From JADKAC01 sp964492065 (GTDB lineage Bacteria; Bacteroidota; Bacteroidia; Chitinophagales; BACL12), in the NCBI GenBank assembly GCA_964492065.1, contig CAZBHH010000005.1, forward strand, positions 1 to 64,000: a stretch of 64,000 nucleotides of DNA, written 5' to 3'. Positions 16,412 through 25,155 of this stretch are shown piece by piece. The notes beneath the pieces are model-generated. The model ran no database searches, was not told the origin of the DNA, and was given only the letters and a program-made list of their open reading frames with translations. Each line of letters opens with the position of its first letter. Within the stretch, counting starts at the first letter, position 1. The translations under genes and the position numbers were made by a program.

Positions 16412-19375
16412 ATGATTTTGAAGCGATTGATCTGGATTTTATTTTTCTCCACCGGATTTGGTGCAACGTATGTGGCGGATACAAATAGCCCGGTTACCGC
16501 CGACAGGGTCATCCCGTTTTACGACAGGCATTACGCTTGGGTGGACTCCATGCTGCAGTCCATGACAACCGAACAGAAGATCGGTCAGTTGTTTATGGTG
16601 GCGGCGTATTCGAATAAACCGGCGGCTCACCAGATTGAGATCGAAACGCTGATTAAAAAATACGGTATCGGCGGATTGATATTCATGCAGGGCGGGCCGG
16701 TACGGCAAATCAATCTCATCAACCGCTATCAAAGCATCAGCGAAATACCGCTGCTGATCGGGATGGATGCCGAGTGGGGGCCTGCCATGCGGCTGGATTC
16801 CGTTATGGCCTTCCAGCGGCAGTTGACATGGGGCGCCGTACGGGATGATTCGGTGATTTACAATACCGGGAAGATCATCGCCATGCAATTAAAGCGATTG
16901 GGCGTACACGTCAGTTTTTCGCCGGTGGTGGACATCAATAATAACCCCGCCAATCCCGTAATTGGCGACAGGTCGTTTGGTGCGGATAAACTCAACGTAG
17001 CGCTCAAGGGAGTGGCTTATGCCAACGGCTTACAGGAAAACGGCATTATCGCCTGTGCAAAACACTTTCCCGGACATGGCGACACCGATGCCGACAGCCA
17101 CCTGAGCCTGCCGGTGATTCAGGCCTCCAGGGAGAGGCTCGACTCCCTGGAATTGTATCCCTTTAAAATTTTGATGAATGAAGGTGTCGGTTCGGTAATG
17201 CTCGCTCACCTGTTTGTACCCGCACTGGATGCGACCAAAAACCGGGCATCGTCGCTATCGCCGCTCGTGGGCAGAAGTTTACTGCGGGATTCACTCGGCT
17301 TCCGCGGCCTCACCTTCAGCGATGCGCTGAATATGAAGGGCGTAAGTATGTATTACGCTCCCGGCGAACTGGAAGTGCAGGCATTTCTCGCCGGCAATGA
17401 TGTGTTATTGTTTTCATCGGATATCCCGGTGGCTTTTGAAGCTATCCGCAAAGCCGTCGCTTCCGGAGTGATTACCCTTGATCAGTTAGATGCCAGCGTT
17501 ACCCGTATTCTGAAAGCCAAGGCATTTGCAGGGCTGAATGCGTTTACGCCGATTTCAAACAAAAATGTTATCGCCGATTTAAATTCTGTCGAAGCAAAAC
17601 TGCAAAAGCGAAAAATTACAGAGCAAAGCATAACGCTGGTTACATCAAAAAACAAATTGCTGCCCTACACCAGGTTGGATACACTCAGTATTGCCTCCCT
17701 GAGCATCGGCAATGGCAACCGCACCGAATTCCAGGATTACATCGACAAATACGCATCCGTCAATGCATTGGTATTGGATAAGGATGCGGCTGTCGCAAAT
17801 TATAATGCCGCCTATGAAAAGCTGAAAGCCTATGAATCGGTTATTATCGGTATTCACGGAACATCCCGCAGCAAATCAAAGAATTTCGGTATTAATCAAA
17901 ATACGATTGACCTGGTGGAGAAACTGGCCGATGTTACCGATGTTACGCTCGTTATTTTCGGTACGCCCTATGCGGCTTCATATTTTAAAAATGTACAACA
18001 CCTGGTGGTGAGTTATGACGACGACGATTATACCGGGCAATGTACGGCAATGGCATTGTTTGGCGCCATCCCCTTCAAAGGCAGGCTGCCGGTAGGAGCA
18101 GGTCAATACAAAGTGAACAGCGGAATTAGCACGGCGTGGCTCGGCAGGTTGCAATACGGCATTCCCGAAGAGGTAGGCATTGAAACCGGGCGGTTGGAGG
18201 AAATTGATTCGCTGGCAAATGCGTGTATCGCGGTAAAGGCTGCTCCCGGTTGCCAGGTGTTGGTCGCCAAGGACGGAAAAGTAATCTGGGACAAATCCTA
18301 CGGATATACCAAATACGATAAGAAAGAAAAAATTACGGGTGATTACATTTACGATCTCGCTTCGGTAACAAAAATTTGCGCCACCACCTTGGCGATGATG
18401 CAGCTCTACGACACCGGCGATTTCGACATAACAAAAACAGTGGACGATTACCTCGCCGACACCAAAGAAAGCGCAATAGGCAAACTGAAACTGACGGATG
18501 TGCTGACACATCAGGCCGGCCTGGTAGCGTGGATTCCCTTTTATAAAAAGACATTAAATACGGATCAGACATTAAATGCAGCGTATTATAACCAGAATAA
18601 AATTCCGGGCTTTGAAGTGCAGGTAGCAGATAATATTTACATGCGCAACGATTACCGCGACACCATCTGGCAAATCATCAAAGACACCCCGTTGAAACAA
18701 CCGGGAAAATACGTGTACAGCGACCTTACGATGTTTATCTGCCGACGAATCGTCGAAAAAATTACGGGGCAGCCTCTGGATAAATACGTGAACTCACATT
18801 TCTACGCTCCCCTCGGATTGAAGCATACAGGATTTAATCCGCTGCAGTTTGCAGAGCGAAAATACATCGTTCCTACCGAGGACGATAATTACTTTCGCTA
18901 TCAGTTGATACGGGGATATGTGCACGATATGGGAGCAGCTATGATGGGCGGTGTGGAGGGCCATGCAGGGCTGTTCGGCAATGCCGAAGACATCGCCGTT
19001 ATTTTACAGATGCTGCTGAATGGCGGAAGCTATGGCGGACAGACGTATTTCAGTAGTGAGACGGTAGATAGATTTACGGCGAAGTTCAGCGGTAATTCAC
19101 GCCGCGGACTCGGGTTCGACAAGCCCGAGAAAGTACCCGGCAAGGTATCGCCCGCCAGCGACTACGCCAGTGGTAAAGCGTTTGGGCATCTCGGGTTTAC
19201 GGGTATCAGCGTCTGGGCGGATCCCGAATACGATCTCATTTATATTTTCCTCTCCAACAGGGTGTATCCCAGCTCCAGTCCCAACACGTTGAGCAGTGAA
19301 GGTACCCGCATTAAAATTATGGATGTCGTTTACCGGAGTTTTCTCGATACCGGTGAGGATACGACCATGCGGTAA
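16412..19375 (+). CDS. GH3 beta-N-acetylhexosaminidase fused to a class C beta-lactamase-like serine hydrolase
   Basis: 987 residues, with a hydrophobic N-terminus (1-18) as export signal. Residues 45-380 form a GH3 domain with the NagZ-type signature KHFPGHGDTDADSH (217-230) and a nucleophile region FSDALNMKGV. A linker or second GH3-like domain (about 390-580) follows. The last 400 residues are a serine hydrolase of the beta-lactamase/DD-peptidase family: S651-V-T-K654 is the SxxK motif, YSD near 770 matches the YxN-like position, and HLGFTG near 930 takes the place of the KTG-type motif. The fusion suggests peptidoglycan or muropeptide recycling in the periplasm, with one domain cutting sugar and the other an ester or peptide bond. 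It is monocistronic. Confidence 0.93.
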   Translation: MILKRLIWILFFSTGFGATYVADTNSPVTADRVIPFYDRHYAWVDSMLQSMTTEQKIGQLFMVAAYSNKPAAHQIEIETLIKKYGIGGLIFMQGGPVRQINLINRYQSISEIPLLIGMDAEWGPAMRLDSVMAFQRQLTWGAVRDDSVIYNTGKIIAMQLKRLGVHVSFSPVVDINNNPANPVIGDRSFGADKLNVALKGVAYANGLQENGIIACAKHFPGHGDTDADSHLSLPVIQASRERLDSLELYPFKILMNEGVGSVMLAHLFVPALDATKNRASSLSPLVGRSLLRDSLGFRGLTFSDALNMKGVSMYYAPGELEVQAFLAGNDVLLFSSDIPVAFEAIRKAVASGVITLDQLDASVTRILKAKAFAGLNAFTPISNKNVIADLNSVEAKLQKRKITEQSITLVTSKNKLLPYTRLDTLSIASLSIGNGNRTEFQDYIDKYASVNALVLDKDAAVANYNAAYEKLKAYESVIIGIHGTSRSKSKNFGINQNTIDLVEKLADVTDVTLVIFGTPYAASYFKNVQHLVVSYDDDDYTGQCTAMALFGAIPFKGRLPVGAGQYKVNSGISTAWLGRLQYGIPEEVGIETGRLEEIDSLANACIAVKAAPGCQVLVAKDGKVIWDKSYGYTKYDKKEKITGDYIYDLASVTKICATTLAMMQLYDTGDFDITKTVDDYLADTKESAIGKLKLTDVLTHQAGLVAWIPFYKKTLNTDQTLNAAYYNQNKIPGFEVQVADNIYMRNDYRDTIWQIIKDTPLKQPGKYVYSDLTMFICRRIVEKITGQPLDKYVNSHFYAPLGLKHTGFNPLQFAERKYIVPTEDDNYFRYQLIRGYVHDMGAAMMGGVEGHAGLFGNAEDIAVILQMLLNGGSYGGQTYFSSETVDRFTAKFSGNSRRGLGFDKPEKVPGKVSPASDYASGKAFGHLGFTGISVWADPEYDLIYIFLSNRVYPSSSPNTLSSEGTRIKIMDVVYRSFLDTGEDTTMR

Positions 19376-19491
19376 CAAAACTGTTAATATCCATTCTTCC
19401 CGGTTGCACACGAAGAAAATGCACCGTGCCGAAACGGGTAGTATTTTATTCTTTCTGAACATTTTACCGCTCAATTACATTAACTAACCAT

Positions 19492-19499
19492 TAACTTCA
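19492..19499 (+). promoter_or_regulatory. Possible weak -7 box (TAACTTCA) before bshA
   Basis: TAACTTCA ends four bases before the bshA ATG. It has two mismatches to TAnnTTTG, but the 4-base spacing equals that of uppS, cysS and tadA. Confidence 0.35.
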
Positions 19500-19503
19500 C
19501 AGT

Positions 19504-20655
19504 ATGAATATCGGAATTGTATGTTATCCCACTTACGGCGGCAGTGGTGTTGTGGCAACGGAACTCGGTAAAGCGCTGGCCGCAAAAGGATATAAAGTAC
19601 ATTTTATCACCTATAAACAACCCTTTCGCCTGGATTCTTTCCATGAAAATATTTTCTTTCACGAGGTGAATTTCAGCAACTATCCCCTCTTCGAATATCC
19701 GCCGTATGAAACCGCACTGGCGAGTAAGATTGTGGATGTGGCGCTGTATGAGAAACTGGATTTACTCCACGTGCATTACGCAATACCGCATGCGTCGGCT
19801 GCGTATATCGCCAAGCAAATTCTCGCTGAAAAGGGCTATGCGCTGCCTTTCATCACCACGCTCCACGGAACGGATATCACCCTGGTGGGTAAGGATGCGA
19901 CATTTATTCCGGTGGTGCAGTTCAGCATTGAAAAATCCGATGGTATTACAGCAGTTTCCGATAGCCTGCGCCGCGAGACATATCAGTATTTTGATATTAC
20001 AAAATCCATAGAAGTTATTCCCAACTTTATCGACTTCGACAGATTTAAAAAATTAAATAAAGAGCATTTCAGGAAAGTAATTGCCCGCCACGGCGAGAAG
20101 ATAATAATCCATACATCCAATTTCAGGAAAGTAAAACGGGTGGAAGATGTGGTGCAGGTGTTCTGTGAAGTCCGCAAGGCTATTCCCGCCAAATTACTGT
20201 TGATAGGCGACGGGCCTGAGCGGCAAAATATCGAAAAACTGGTGCGCCGGGTATGCCACCAGGAGGATGTGCATTTCCTCGGAAAACAGGAAGCCGTGGA
20301 AGAGTTATTGGCCATCGCCGATTTATTTATCCTGCCTTCGGCATCAGAGAGCTTTGGGCTGGCGGCATTGGAGGCTATGGCTTGCGAAGTGCCGGTCATC
20401 TCCAGCAACGCCGGCGGGTTATCTGAAATCAACATCGAAGGTGAAACGGGCTTTCTATGCGATGTCGGAGATGTCTCTGCCATGTCGCAGAAAGCGCTGT
20501 ACATACTCTCAGACCCGGAACGCCTGGCGACATTTAAGTCCAATGCCTTTAAGCAGGCACAACAATTCTCGATTGATACCATTGTGCCTCGTTACGAGGC
20601 ATTTTATAACCGGGTATTGAAAAATACGCAGCAAGACCAATTAATAAATTCCTGA
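19504..20655 (+). CDS. bshA: N-acetyl-alpha-D-glucosaminyl L-malate synthase
   Basis: 383 residues, a GT4 glycosyltransferase that joins GlcNAc from UDP-GlcNAc to L-malate, the first step of bacillithiol synthesis. The N-terminal IGIVCYPTYGGSGVVATELG is the hallmark of BshA; the HGTDITLVG and AVSDSLRRETYQYFD segments and the E-x7-E motif in SASESFGLAALEAMACEVP follow. Length fits the family. No bshB or bshC lies in this window. The following genes (YqeY-like, CvpA, pabA) are tightly packed and may form one transcript. Confidence 0.95.
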   Translation: MNIGIVCYPTYGGSGVVATELGKALAAKGYKVHFITYKQPFRLDSFHENIFFHEVNFSNYPLFEYPPYETALASKIVDVALYEKLDLLHVHYAIPHASAAYIAKQILAEKGYALPFITTLHGTDITLVGKDATFIPVVQFSIEKSDGITAVSDSLRRETYQYFDITKSIEVIPNFIDFDRFKKLNKEHFRKVIARHGEKIIIHTSNFRKVKRVEDVVQVFCEVRKAIPAKLLLIGDGPERQNIEKLVRRVCHQEDVHFLGKQEAVEELLAIADLFILPSASESFGLAALEAMACEVPVISSNAGGLSEINIEGETGFLCDVGDVSAMSQKALYILSDPERLATFKSNAFKQAQQFSIDTIVPRYEAFYNRVLKNTQQDQLINS

Positions 20656-20663
20656 TTACTTTT

Positions 20664-21125
20664 ATGGCAGATATGCAATTAGCCGATAAAATCAATGAAG
20701 ACATCAAGCAGGCGATGCGCAACAAGGAAGAAGCGGCATTGCGTGCATTGCGTGGTATAAAATCAGCGCTGTTGCTCGCAAAGACGGAAAAGGGCGCCGG
20801 CGATACCCTCTCGCCCGAGCGGGAAATGCAGATATTGCAGAAGTTAGTTAAACAGCGCAGGGAAAGCCTCGAGATTTATACAGCGCAAAACCGCACAGAC
20901 CTGGCGAAGGTCGAAGAAGAAGAAATTGCGGTAATTGAAAAATATTTGCCTGCGCAGATGAGTGCGGATGACCTGCGTGCACTTTTAAAGCAAATCATCC
21001 AACAAACCGGCGCCAACTCAATTGCCGACCTGGGGAAAGTGATGGGTGTGGCCACAAAGCAACTGGCCGGCAAAGCCGATGGCAAAACTATCTCCGCCAT
21101 GGTAAAAGAGTTGCTGGCCCCGTAA
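20664..21125 (+). CDS. GatB/YqeY domain protein
   Basis: 153 residues, the normal size of free-standing YqeY proteins, which resemble the tRNA-binding tail of the amidotransferase subunit GatB. Visible features are the helical N-terminus (KINEDIKQAMRNKEEAALRALRGIKSA), KLVKQRRESLEIY, EEEIAVIEKYLPAQMS and the C-terminal GKVMGVATKQLAGKADGKTIS. The cellular role of YqeY is not firmly known. It lies 8 bases after bshA and 4 bases before cvpA. Confidence 0.93.
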   Translation: MADMQLADKINEDIKQAMRNKEEAALRALRGIKSALLLAKTEKGAGDTLSPEREMQILQKLVKQRRESLEIYTAQNRTDLAKVEEEEIAVIEKYLPAQMSADDLRALLKQIIQQTGANSIADLGKVMGVATKQLAGKADGKTISAMVKELLAP

Positions 21126-21129
21126 AACG

Positions 21130-21693
21130 ATGGCCGTCGATATCATATATGCCGCATTATTGATTTTAGCCCTCGTACTCGGATTTACACGGGGTTTGAT
21201 ATCCAGTTTGTTCACGCTTATCGCCGTGATAATTTCGGTTCTTGCGGCAGTTCATTTAAGTCGCCTGGCCGCCGAATTTATCGGTAGTTGGCTCAATTGG
21301 AAATCTCCCTATTTACCGCTGATAGCGTTTATCGTAATTTGTTTCGGGGTACTGTTGCTATTTCGTTTACTCGCCGTCGCTATCGAGCGCATTTTTTCAC
21401 TGGTTCAGCTTACACTCCTCAACAAACTGGCCGGTGCGGTCTTTTGGGCTGCGGCAATTACGCTGTTGTTTTCCACCTTGCTGTGGTATGCCGGCAGAAT
21501 CGGCCTGCCCGGAGAACAGGTAAAGGCAAACTCAAAAACCTATGCCACCCTCATCGAATTCGCACCGCTGACGAATGAGGTAATCAGTTTTATCGTTCCG
21601 CCGGTTAAGGACATATTTAACGATTTAAACGATTGGTTCGACGGCCTGGATACCCGGGATGATACCGGAGAAGATACCCATATCGCCATATGA
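21130..21693 (+). CDS. cvpA: CvpA family membrane protein
   Basis: 187 residues with four hydrophobic helices (about 4-22, 25-45, 58-78, 98-118) and a polar acidic tail. The N-terminus DIIYAALLILALVLGFTRGLISSLFTLIAV has the CvpA pattern of a conserved GxxRG loop after helix 1. CvpA proteins are linked to colicin V production and envelope stress; the mechanism is unclear. It overlaps pabA by 4 bases (ATGA). Confidence 0.9.
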   Translation: MAVDIIYAALLILALVLGFTRGLISSLFTLIAVIISVLAAVHLSRLAAEFIGSWLNWKSPYLPLIAFIVICFGVLLLFRLLAVAIERIFSLVQLTLLNKLAGAVFWAAAITLLFSTLLWYAGRIGLPGEQVKANSKTYATLIEFAPLTNEVISFIVPPVKDIFNDLNDWFDGLDTRDDTGEDTHIAI

Positions 21694-22265
21694 TTTTAAT
21701 ATTGGACAACTACGATTCATTCACCTGGAATCTGTACGACTACCTCGCTCAAAAGGAACCAAACATAGAGGTATGGCGCAATGATACCCATACGGTTCAG
21801 CAGGTTGTGGATGCCGCTCCTGAGGCAATCGTCATCTCGCCGGGGCCGAAAACGCCGGCCGATGCGGGCATTTCCCTCGGGGTGATAGATGCCTTGCACC
21901 GCCATATACCGATATTGGGAATTTGTCTCGGCTACCAGGCGCTGGGCGTTTATTTTGGGGCAACCCTCGTAAAATCCGCAGCGCCGATGCACGGCAAAAC
22001 ATCGCCGGTCTGGCACAATGGCGATGGCCTTTTTACCGGAATACCTTCGCCGACAGAGGTCATGCGCTACCACTCGCTGAATATCGCCGACATTCCGCAC
22101 ATGCAACTGGAGGTGATAGCCCAAACCGGAAAGGGAGAGCCGATGGCCATCAGGCACCGGCAGTTGCACCTCCACGGCTTCCTGTTTCACCCCGAGTCGG
22201 TGCTCACCCCTTGCGGTAAATTGTTACTGCACAACTGGATCGACAGCCTGCCCCGTGTGAAGTGA
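21690..22265 (+). CDS. pabA: Aminodeoxychorismate/anthranilate synthase glutamine amidotransferase subunit
   Basis: 191 residues, class I glutamine amidotransferase. DNYDSFTWNLYDYL at the N-terminus, the nucleophile Cys79 in GICLGYQAL, and the His/Glu of HPESVLTP complete the triad. It releases ammonia from glutamine for component I, which makes 4-amino-4-deoxychorismate (folate) or anthranilate (tryptophan). Component I is not in this window, so pabA versus trpG cannot be settled; the absence of trp genes favours pabA or a shared subunit. Confidence 0.93.
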   Translation: MILILDNYDSFTWNLYDYLAQKEPNIEVWRNDTHTVQQVVDAAPEAIVISPGPKTPADAGISLGVIDALHRHIPILGICLGYQALGVYFGATLVKSAAPMHGKTSPVWHNGDGLFTGIPSPTEVMRYHSLNIADIPHMQLEVIAQTGKGEPMAIRHRQLHLHGFLFHPESVLTPCGKLLLHNWIDSLPRVK

Positions 22266-22291
22266 AGTCGGTGGTCGGATGGTAATTTATT

Positions 22292-22299
22292 TATATTTG
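22292..22299 (+). promoter_or_regulatory. -7 box TATATTTG for the hydrolase-CBS-Omp-nadK operon
   Basis: Perfect TAnnTTTG match in the 52-base gap after pabA, ending 18 bases before the ATG at 22318. Confidence 0.5.
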
Positions 22300-22317
22300 T
22301 ATCAGACACAACAAAGT

Positions 22318-23076
22318 ATGGAATATAAGATAATTGAAGAGCAGGGATTTAAATTCGTGGAAGTAGGTGAAGGAGAAGTTATTATGCTGCTGCACGGATT
22401 GTTTGGCGCACTGAGTAATTTCGGCGACTTAATTGAATATTTCCGGGACAAGTACAAGGTGGTTATTCCCATATTGCCCTTATACGACCTGCCCATCGAA
22501 GAGACTTCCGTATCGGGGTATGTCGATTATGTGGAGCGGTTTACCGATTACAAACAATACGGAAATATTGTTGTGCTCGGCAATTCGCTGGGCGGGCATA
22601 TCGCATTGATGTTCGCACTGAAAAACCCGTCGAAAATCCGCTCGGTGGTGCTTACCGGCAGCAGCGGATTATTTGAGAGCGCCATGGGAGACACCTATCC
22701 CAAGCGTGGCGACTACGAATACATAAAGAAAAAAGCAGAGCTCACCTTTTACGATCCGGCGATGGCTACCAAGGAACTCGTCGACGAATTATTTGAAATC
22801 GTCAACGACCGCAATAAAGTAATCCGGGTACTGGCCACCGCAAAAAGCGCCATCCGCCAAAACCTGGGCGAGGAACTGCACAAAATCAAAGCGCCTACTT
22901 TGCTGATATGGGGAAACAATGATACGATTACCCCGCCGTTTGTAGGTGAAGAGTTTCATAAATTGATTGCAAATTCCACCCTGTTGTTTATTGATAAATG
23001 CGGACATGCGCCGATGATGGAACAACCGCAAATTTTCAATCAATACCTGGAGGAATTTTTAAATAAATTGCCCTGA
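22318..23076 (+). CDS. Alpha/beta hydrolase
   Basis: 252 residues from the ATG at 22318, which matches the usual beginning of the fold and follows the promoter box; an upstream in-frame ATG at 22279 precedes that box. The nucleophile elbow GNSLGG has Ser90, the oxyanion region is LLHGLFG (24-30), the acid is probably in WGNNDTITP and the catalytic His in CGHAPMMEQP. Substrate unknown. From memory of other Bacteroidota, this hydrolase often precedes a CBS protein and NAD kinase, as it does here. The next gene starts 2 bases after the stop. Confidence 0.92.
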   Translation: MEYKIIEEQGFKFVEVGEGEVIMLLHGLFGALSNFGDLIEYFRDKYKVVIPILPLYDLPIEETSVSGYVDYVERFTDYKQYGNIVVLGNSLGGHIALMFALKNPSKIRSVVLTGSSGLFESAMGDTYPKRGDYEYIKKKAELTFYDPAMATKELVDELFEIVNDRNKVIRVLATAKSAIRQNLGEELHKIKAPTLLIWGNNDTITPPFVGEEFHKLIANSTLLFIDKCGHAPMMEQPQIFNQYLEEFLNKLP

Positions 23077-23077
23077 G

Positions 23078-23743
23078 TTGTTAGCAGCAGATATCATATC
23101 GGATAATATACCGCCGCTGAAAGGAAGCGACACCGGCGATAAGGCCATTGAGTGGATGATGGAATTTAAATTATCCCATCTGCCGCTGGTGGAAAACAAA
23201 AAATATATCGGCCTGGTATCCGAAGACGATATTCTCGATTTTAATAATACCGGTGAGAAGCTCGGCGCCTACCTGCGCAATTTATATAAACCATTCGTAT
23301 TGCAAACCGAACATATTTTCGAAGTGCTGCGTGTGGCTACCAATTTGAAATCCACCATTATTCCGGTGGTGGATGCCGATATGCATTACCTCGGCGTCAT
23401 CACCATGCAAAGCCTGTTATACAGTTTTGCCAAAATGAGTTCAATCAGCGATGTGGGCGGCGTAATCGTACTGGATCTCGAGAGCAAAAATGATTATGTG
23501 ATGAGCGATATAGCCCGGATTGTCGAAAGCAATGATGCGCATATTTTAAGTTTGTTCCTCAACCGCAATGCGGAGAATGACACTCTGAGCGTCTGGCTCA
23601 AAGTGGATGTTACAGATATCCGTGCCATCATCGCTACGTTCAACCGGTATGAATATACCGTGAAAGCGTATTTCGACGAATCGGATATGAGCGATATCTA
23701 TAAAGACCGTTTCGATTCGCTGATGAATTATCTGAATATCTGA
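23078..23743 (+). CDS. CBS-domain protein with C-terminal ACT-like domain, TTG start
   Basis: 221 residues. Two CBS motifs occupy residues 1-125 (LPLVENKKYIGLVSEDDIL and IIPVVDADMHYLGVIT), which usually bind adenosine nucleotides. The rest (GGVIVLDLESKNDYVMSDIARIVESN) resembles an ACT-type regulatory fold. The start is TTG at 23078: the frame is closed by a stop at 23060-23062, and the first ATG (inside EWMMEFK) would remove the first CBS strand. It lies between an alpha/beta hydrolase and an outer-membrane barrel and overlaps the latter by one base (TGATG). A sensing role in the NAD kinase operon is plausible but unproven. Confidence 0.88.
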   Translation: MLAADIISDNIPPLKGSDTGDKAIEWMMEFKLSHLPLVENKKYIGLVSEDDILDFNNTGEKLGAYLRNLYKPFVLQTEHIFEVLRVATNLKSTIIPVVDADMHYLGVITMQSLLYSFAKMSSISDVGGVIVLDLESKNDYVMSDIARIVESNDAHILSLFLNRNAENDTLSVWLKVDVTDIRAIIATFNRYEYTVKAYFDESDMSDIYKDRFDSLMNYLNI

Positions 23744-25155
23744 TGCGTGCATTCCTGTTTTTTGCTGCATGTGTTTGTCTCTTCACGTTAAGCAACTCTG
23801 TTCAGGCGCAGCAAGTGATGGTCTCCGTCGATTCAATACGCATTACCGGCAATACAAAGACGAATAATCACATTATTTTGCGGGAGCTGCTGTTTTCTAC
23901 CGGCGATTCAGTGGCAGTAATCCGTATGCCGGGTTTATTGGATTCGTCGAAAAATAACCTGGAGAACACGCATTTATTTCTCGAAGTATATGTGACTTTC
24001 CGCCCGCTGAACCGCAGCGCTATTGTGGTGGAAGTAGATGTATCGGAGCGATGGTATGTTTTCCCCCAGCTCTCGTTAGACCTCGCCGACCGGAATTTCA
24101 ACGTGTGGTGGTATGAAAAAAATCATGCGCTCAACCGGCTGGAAGCGGGTATCGGCATGGTGGCTTATAACCTCACCGGCAATAATGACCGCCTGCTGTT
24201 GGATTACACATTTGGGTATTCCAATAAATATGCGGTGAGTTATAATCTCCCCTTTTTTAATGCGCATACCAACTGGGGCGCCGGCGCTTCTTTTACCTAC
24301 CAGGCAAACCGGCAGATTTATTATACGACGCAACAAAATACACAGGTGTTTTTTGAATCGGATGACCTGGTGCGCCGAAAGTTAAAAGCGGATGTACAAC
24401 TGCATACCAGAAATAATATTTATTACACCACCGGCGTAAAATTGCAGTTTAATCACGTGGAAATTTCCGACTCAATTGCAATTTTGAATCCGCAATATCT
24501 GGGCAACGGCAGGAAGGTACTGGATTTTCCCGTCGTGTCCCTGCTCTTCGCCGATAATCATACCGATAGCCATCAGTACCCGCTGGAAGGTCATTACTTT
24601 GAGGCGGAAATCAATAAGATCGGTTTTAGCCCTGCCCTGAACCAGGTCTCCCTGGCTTTGCAGTACAACAGGTATGTACCTCTTTACAAAAATTTTTTCT
24701 TAGCCTCCATGCTTGCCACAAAGCTGAACTTTTCAAAGGAATATCCCTATTACCTGTTGGAGAGCCTGGGTTACTGTGAATCTTTTGTCCGCGGTTACGA
24801 GTATTATGTGGTGGATGGACAGCACACTTTCCTGATGCGAAATAATTTGAAATGGAAATTCCTCGACAAAAAGTTTTTTATGCCGTTACTGCTGATTGAA
24901 AAATTTCAACACATACCGGTACAGGCCTACTTAAAGCTCTTCGCCGATGCGGGGTATGTGGTTGACAACTACTACAGCGCAGAAAATCCGCTTGCCAATT
25001 CCTTGTTGTACTCTGTGGGAATGGGCGTGGATATTACGACTTATTACAATTGGGTATTCCGTGTGGAGGGTGCGGTAAATGCAATGGGTGAATTAGGTGT
25101 ATTTTTACATTTAGGATTAGATCTGAGTACTTATGAAACTTGCAGTTTATGGTAG
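23743..25155 (+). CDS. Outer-membrane beta-barrel of the BamA/TamA type with one POTRA-like domain
   Basis: 470 residues. A signal peptide (1-22, ending SVQAQ) is followed by a single POTRA-like domain (VSVDSIRITGNTKTNNHII; LENTHLFLEVYV; VEVDVSERWYVFP). A barrel of amphipathic strands runs from about 110 to the end. It is about half the size of the window's true BamA (49550-52213) and lacks the multiple POTRA domains, so it is not the main assembly factor. It may help insert or tether specific outer-membrane proteins. The end overlaps nadK by 23 bases. Confidence 0.85.
   Translation: MRAFLFFAACVCLFTLSNSVQAQQVMVSVDSIRITGNTKTNNHIILRELLFSTGDSVAVIRMPGLLDSSKNNLENTHLFLEVYVTFRPLNRSAIVVEVDVSERWYVFPQLSLDLADRNFNVWWYEKNHALNRLEAGIGMVAYNLTGNNDRLLLDYTFGYSNKYAVSYNLPFFNAHTNWGAGASFTYQANRQIYYTTQQNTQVFFESDDLVRRKLKADVQLHTRNNIYYTTGVKLQFNHVEISDSIAILNPQYLGNGRKVLDFPVVSLLFADNHTDSHQYPLEGHYFEAEINKIGFSPALNQVSLALQYNRYVPLYKNFFLASMLATKLNFSKEYPYYLLESLGYCESFVRGYEYYVVDGQHTFLMRNNLKWKFLDKKFFMPLLLIEKFQHIPVQAYLKLFADAGYVVDNYYSAENPLANSLLYSVGMGVDITTYYNWVFRVEGAVNAMGELGVFLHLGLDLSTYETCSLW

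Noticed and set aside
17978..18511. Long antisense open frame (177 codons) within the GH3 fusion gene
   Set aside because: Composition follows the codon bias of the real gene on the other strand; no domain, promoter or plausible protein sequence. The same holds for 60003-60533, 62010-62516, 21717-22190 and 10954-11427.
19399..19438. Imperfect hairpin (CCCGGTTGCAC / GTGCCGAAACGGG) after the GH3 gene
   Set aside because: Bulged stem with a long loop and no clean T-run; too weak to call a terminator, although one would make sense here.
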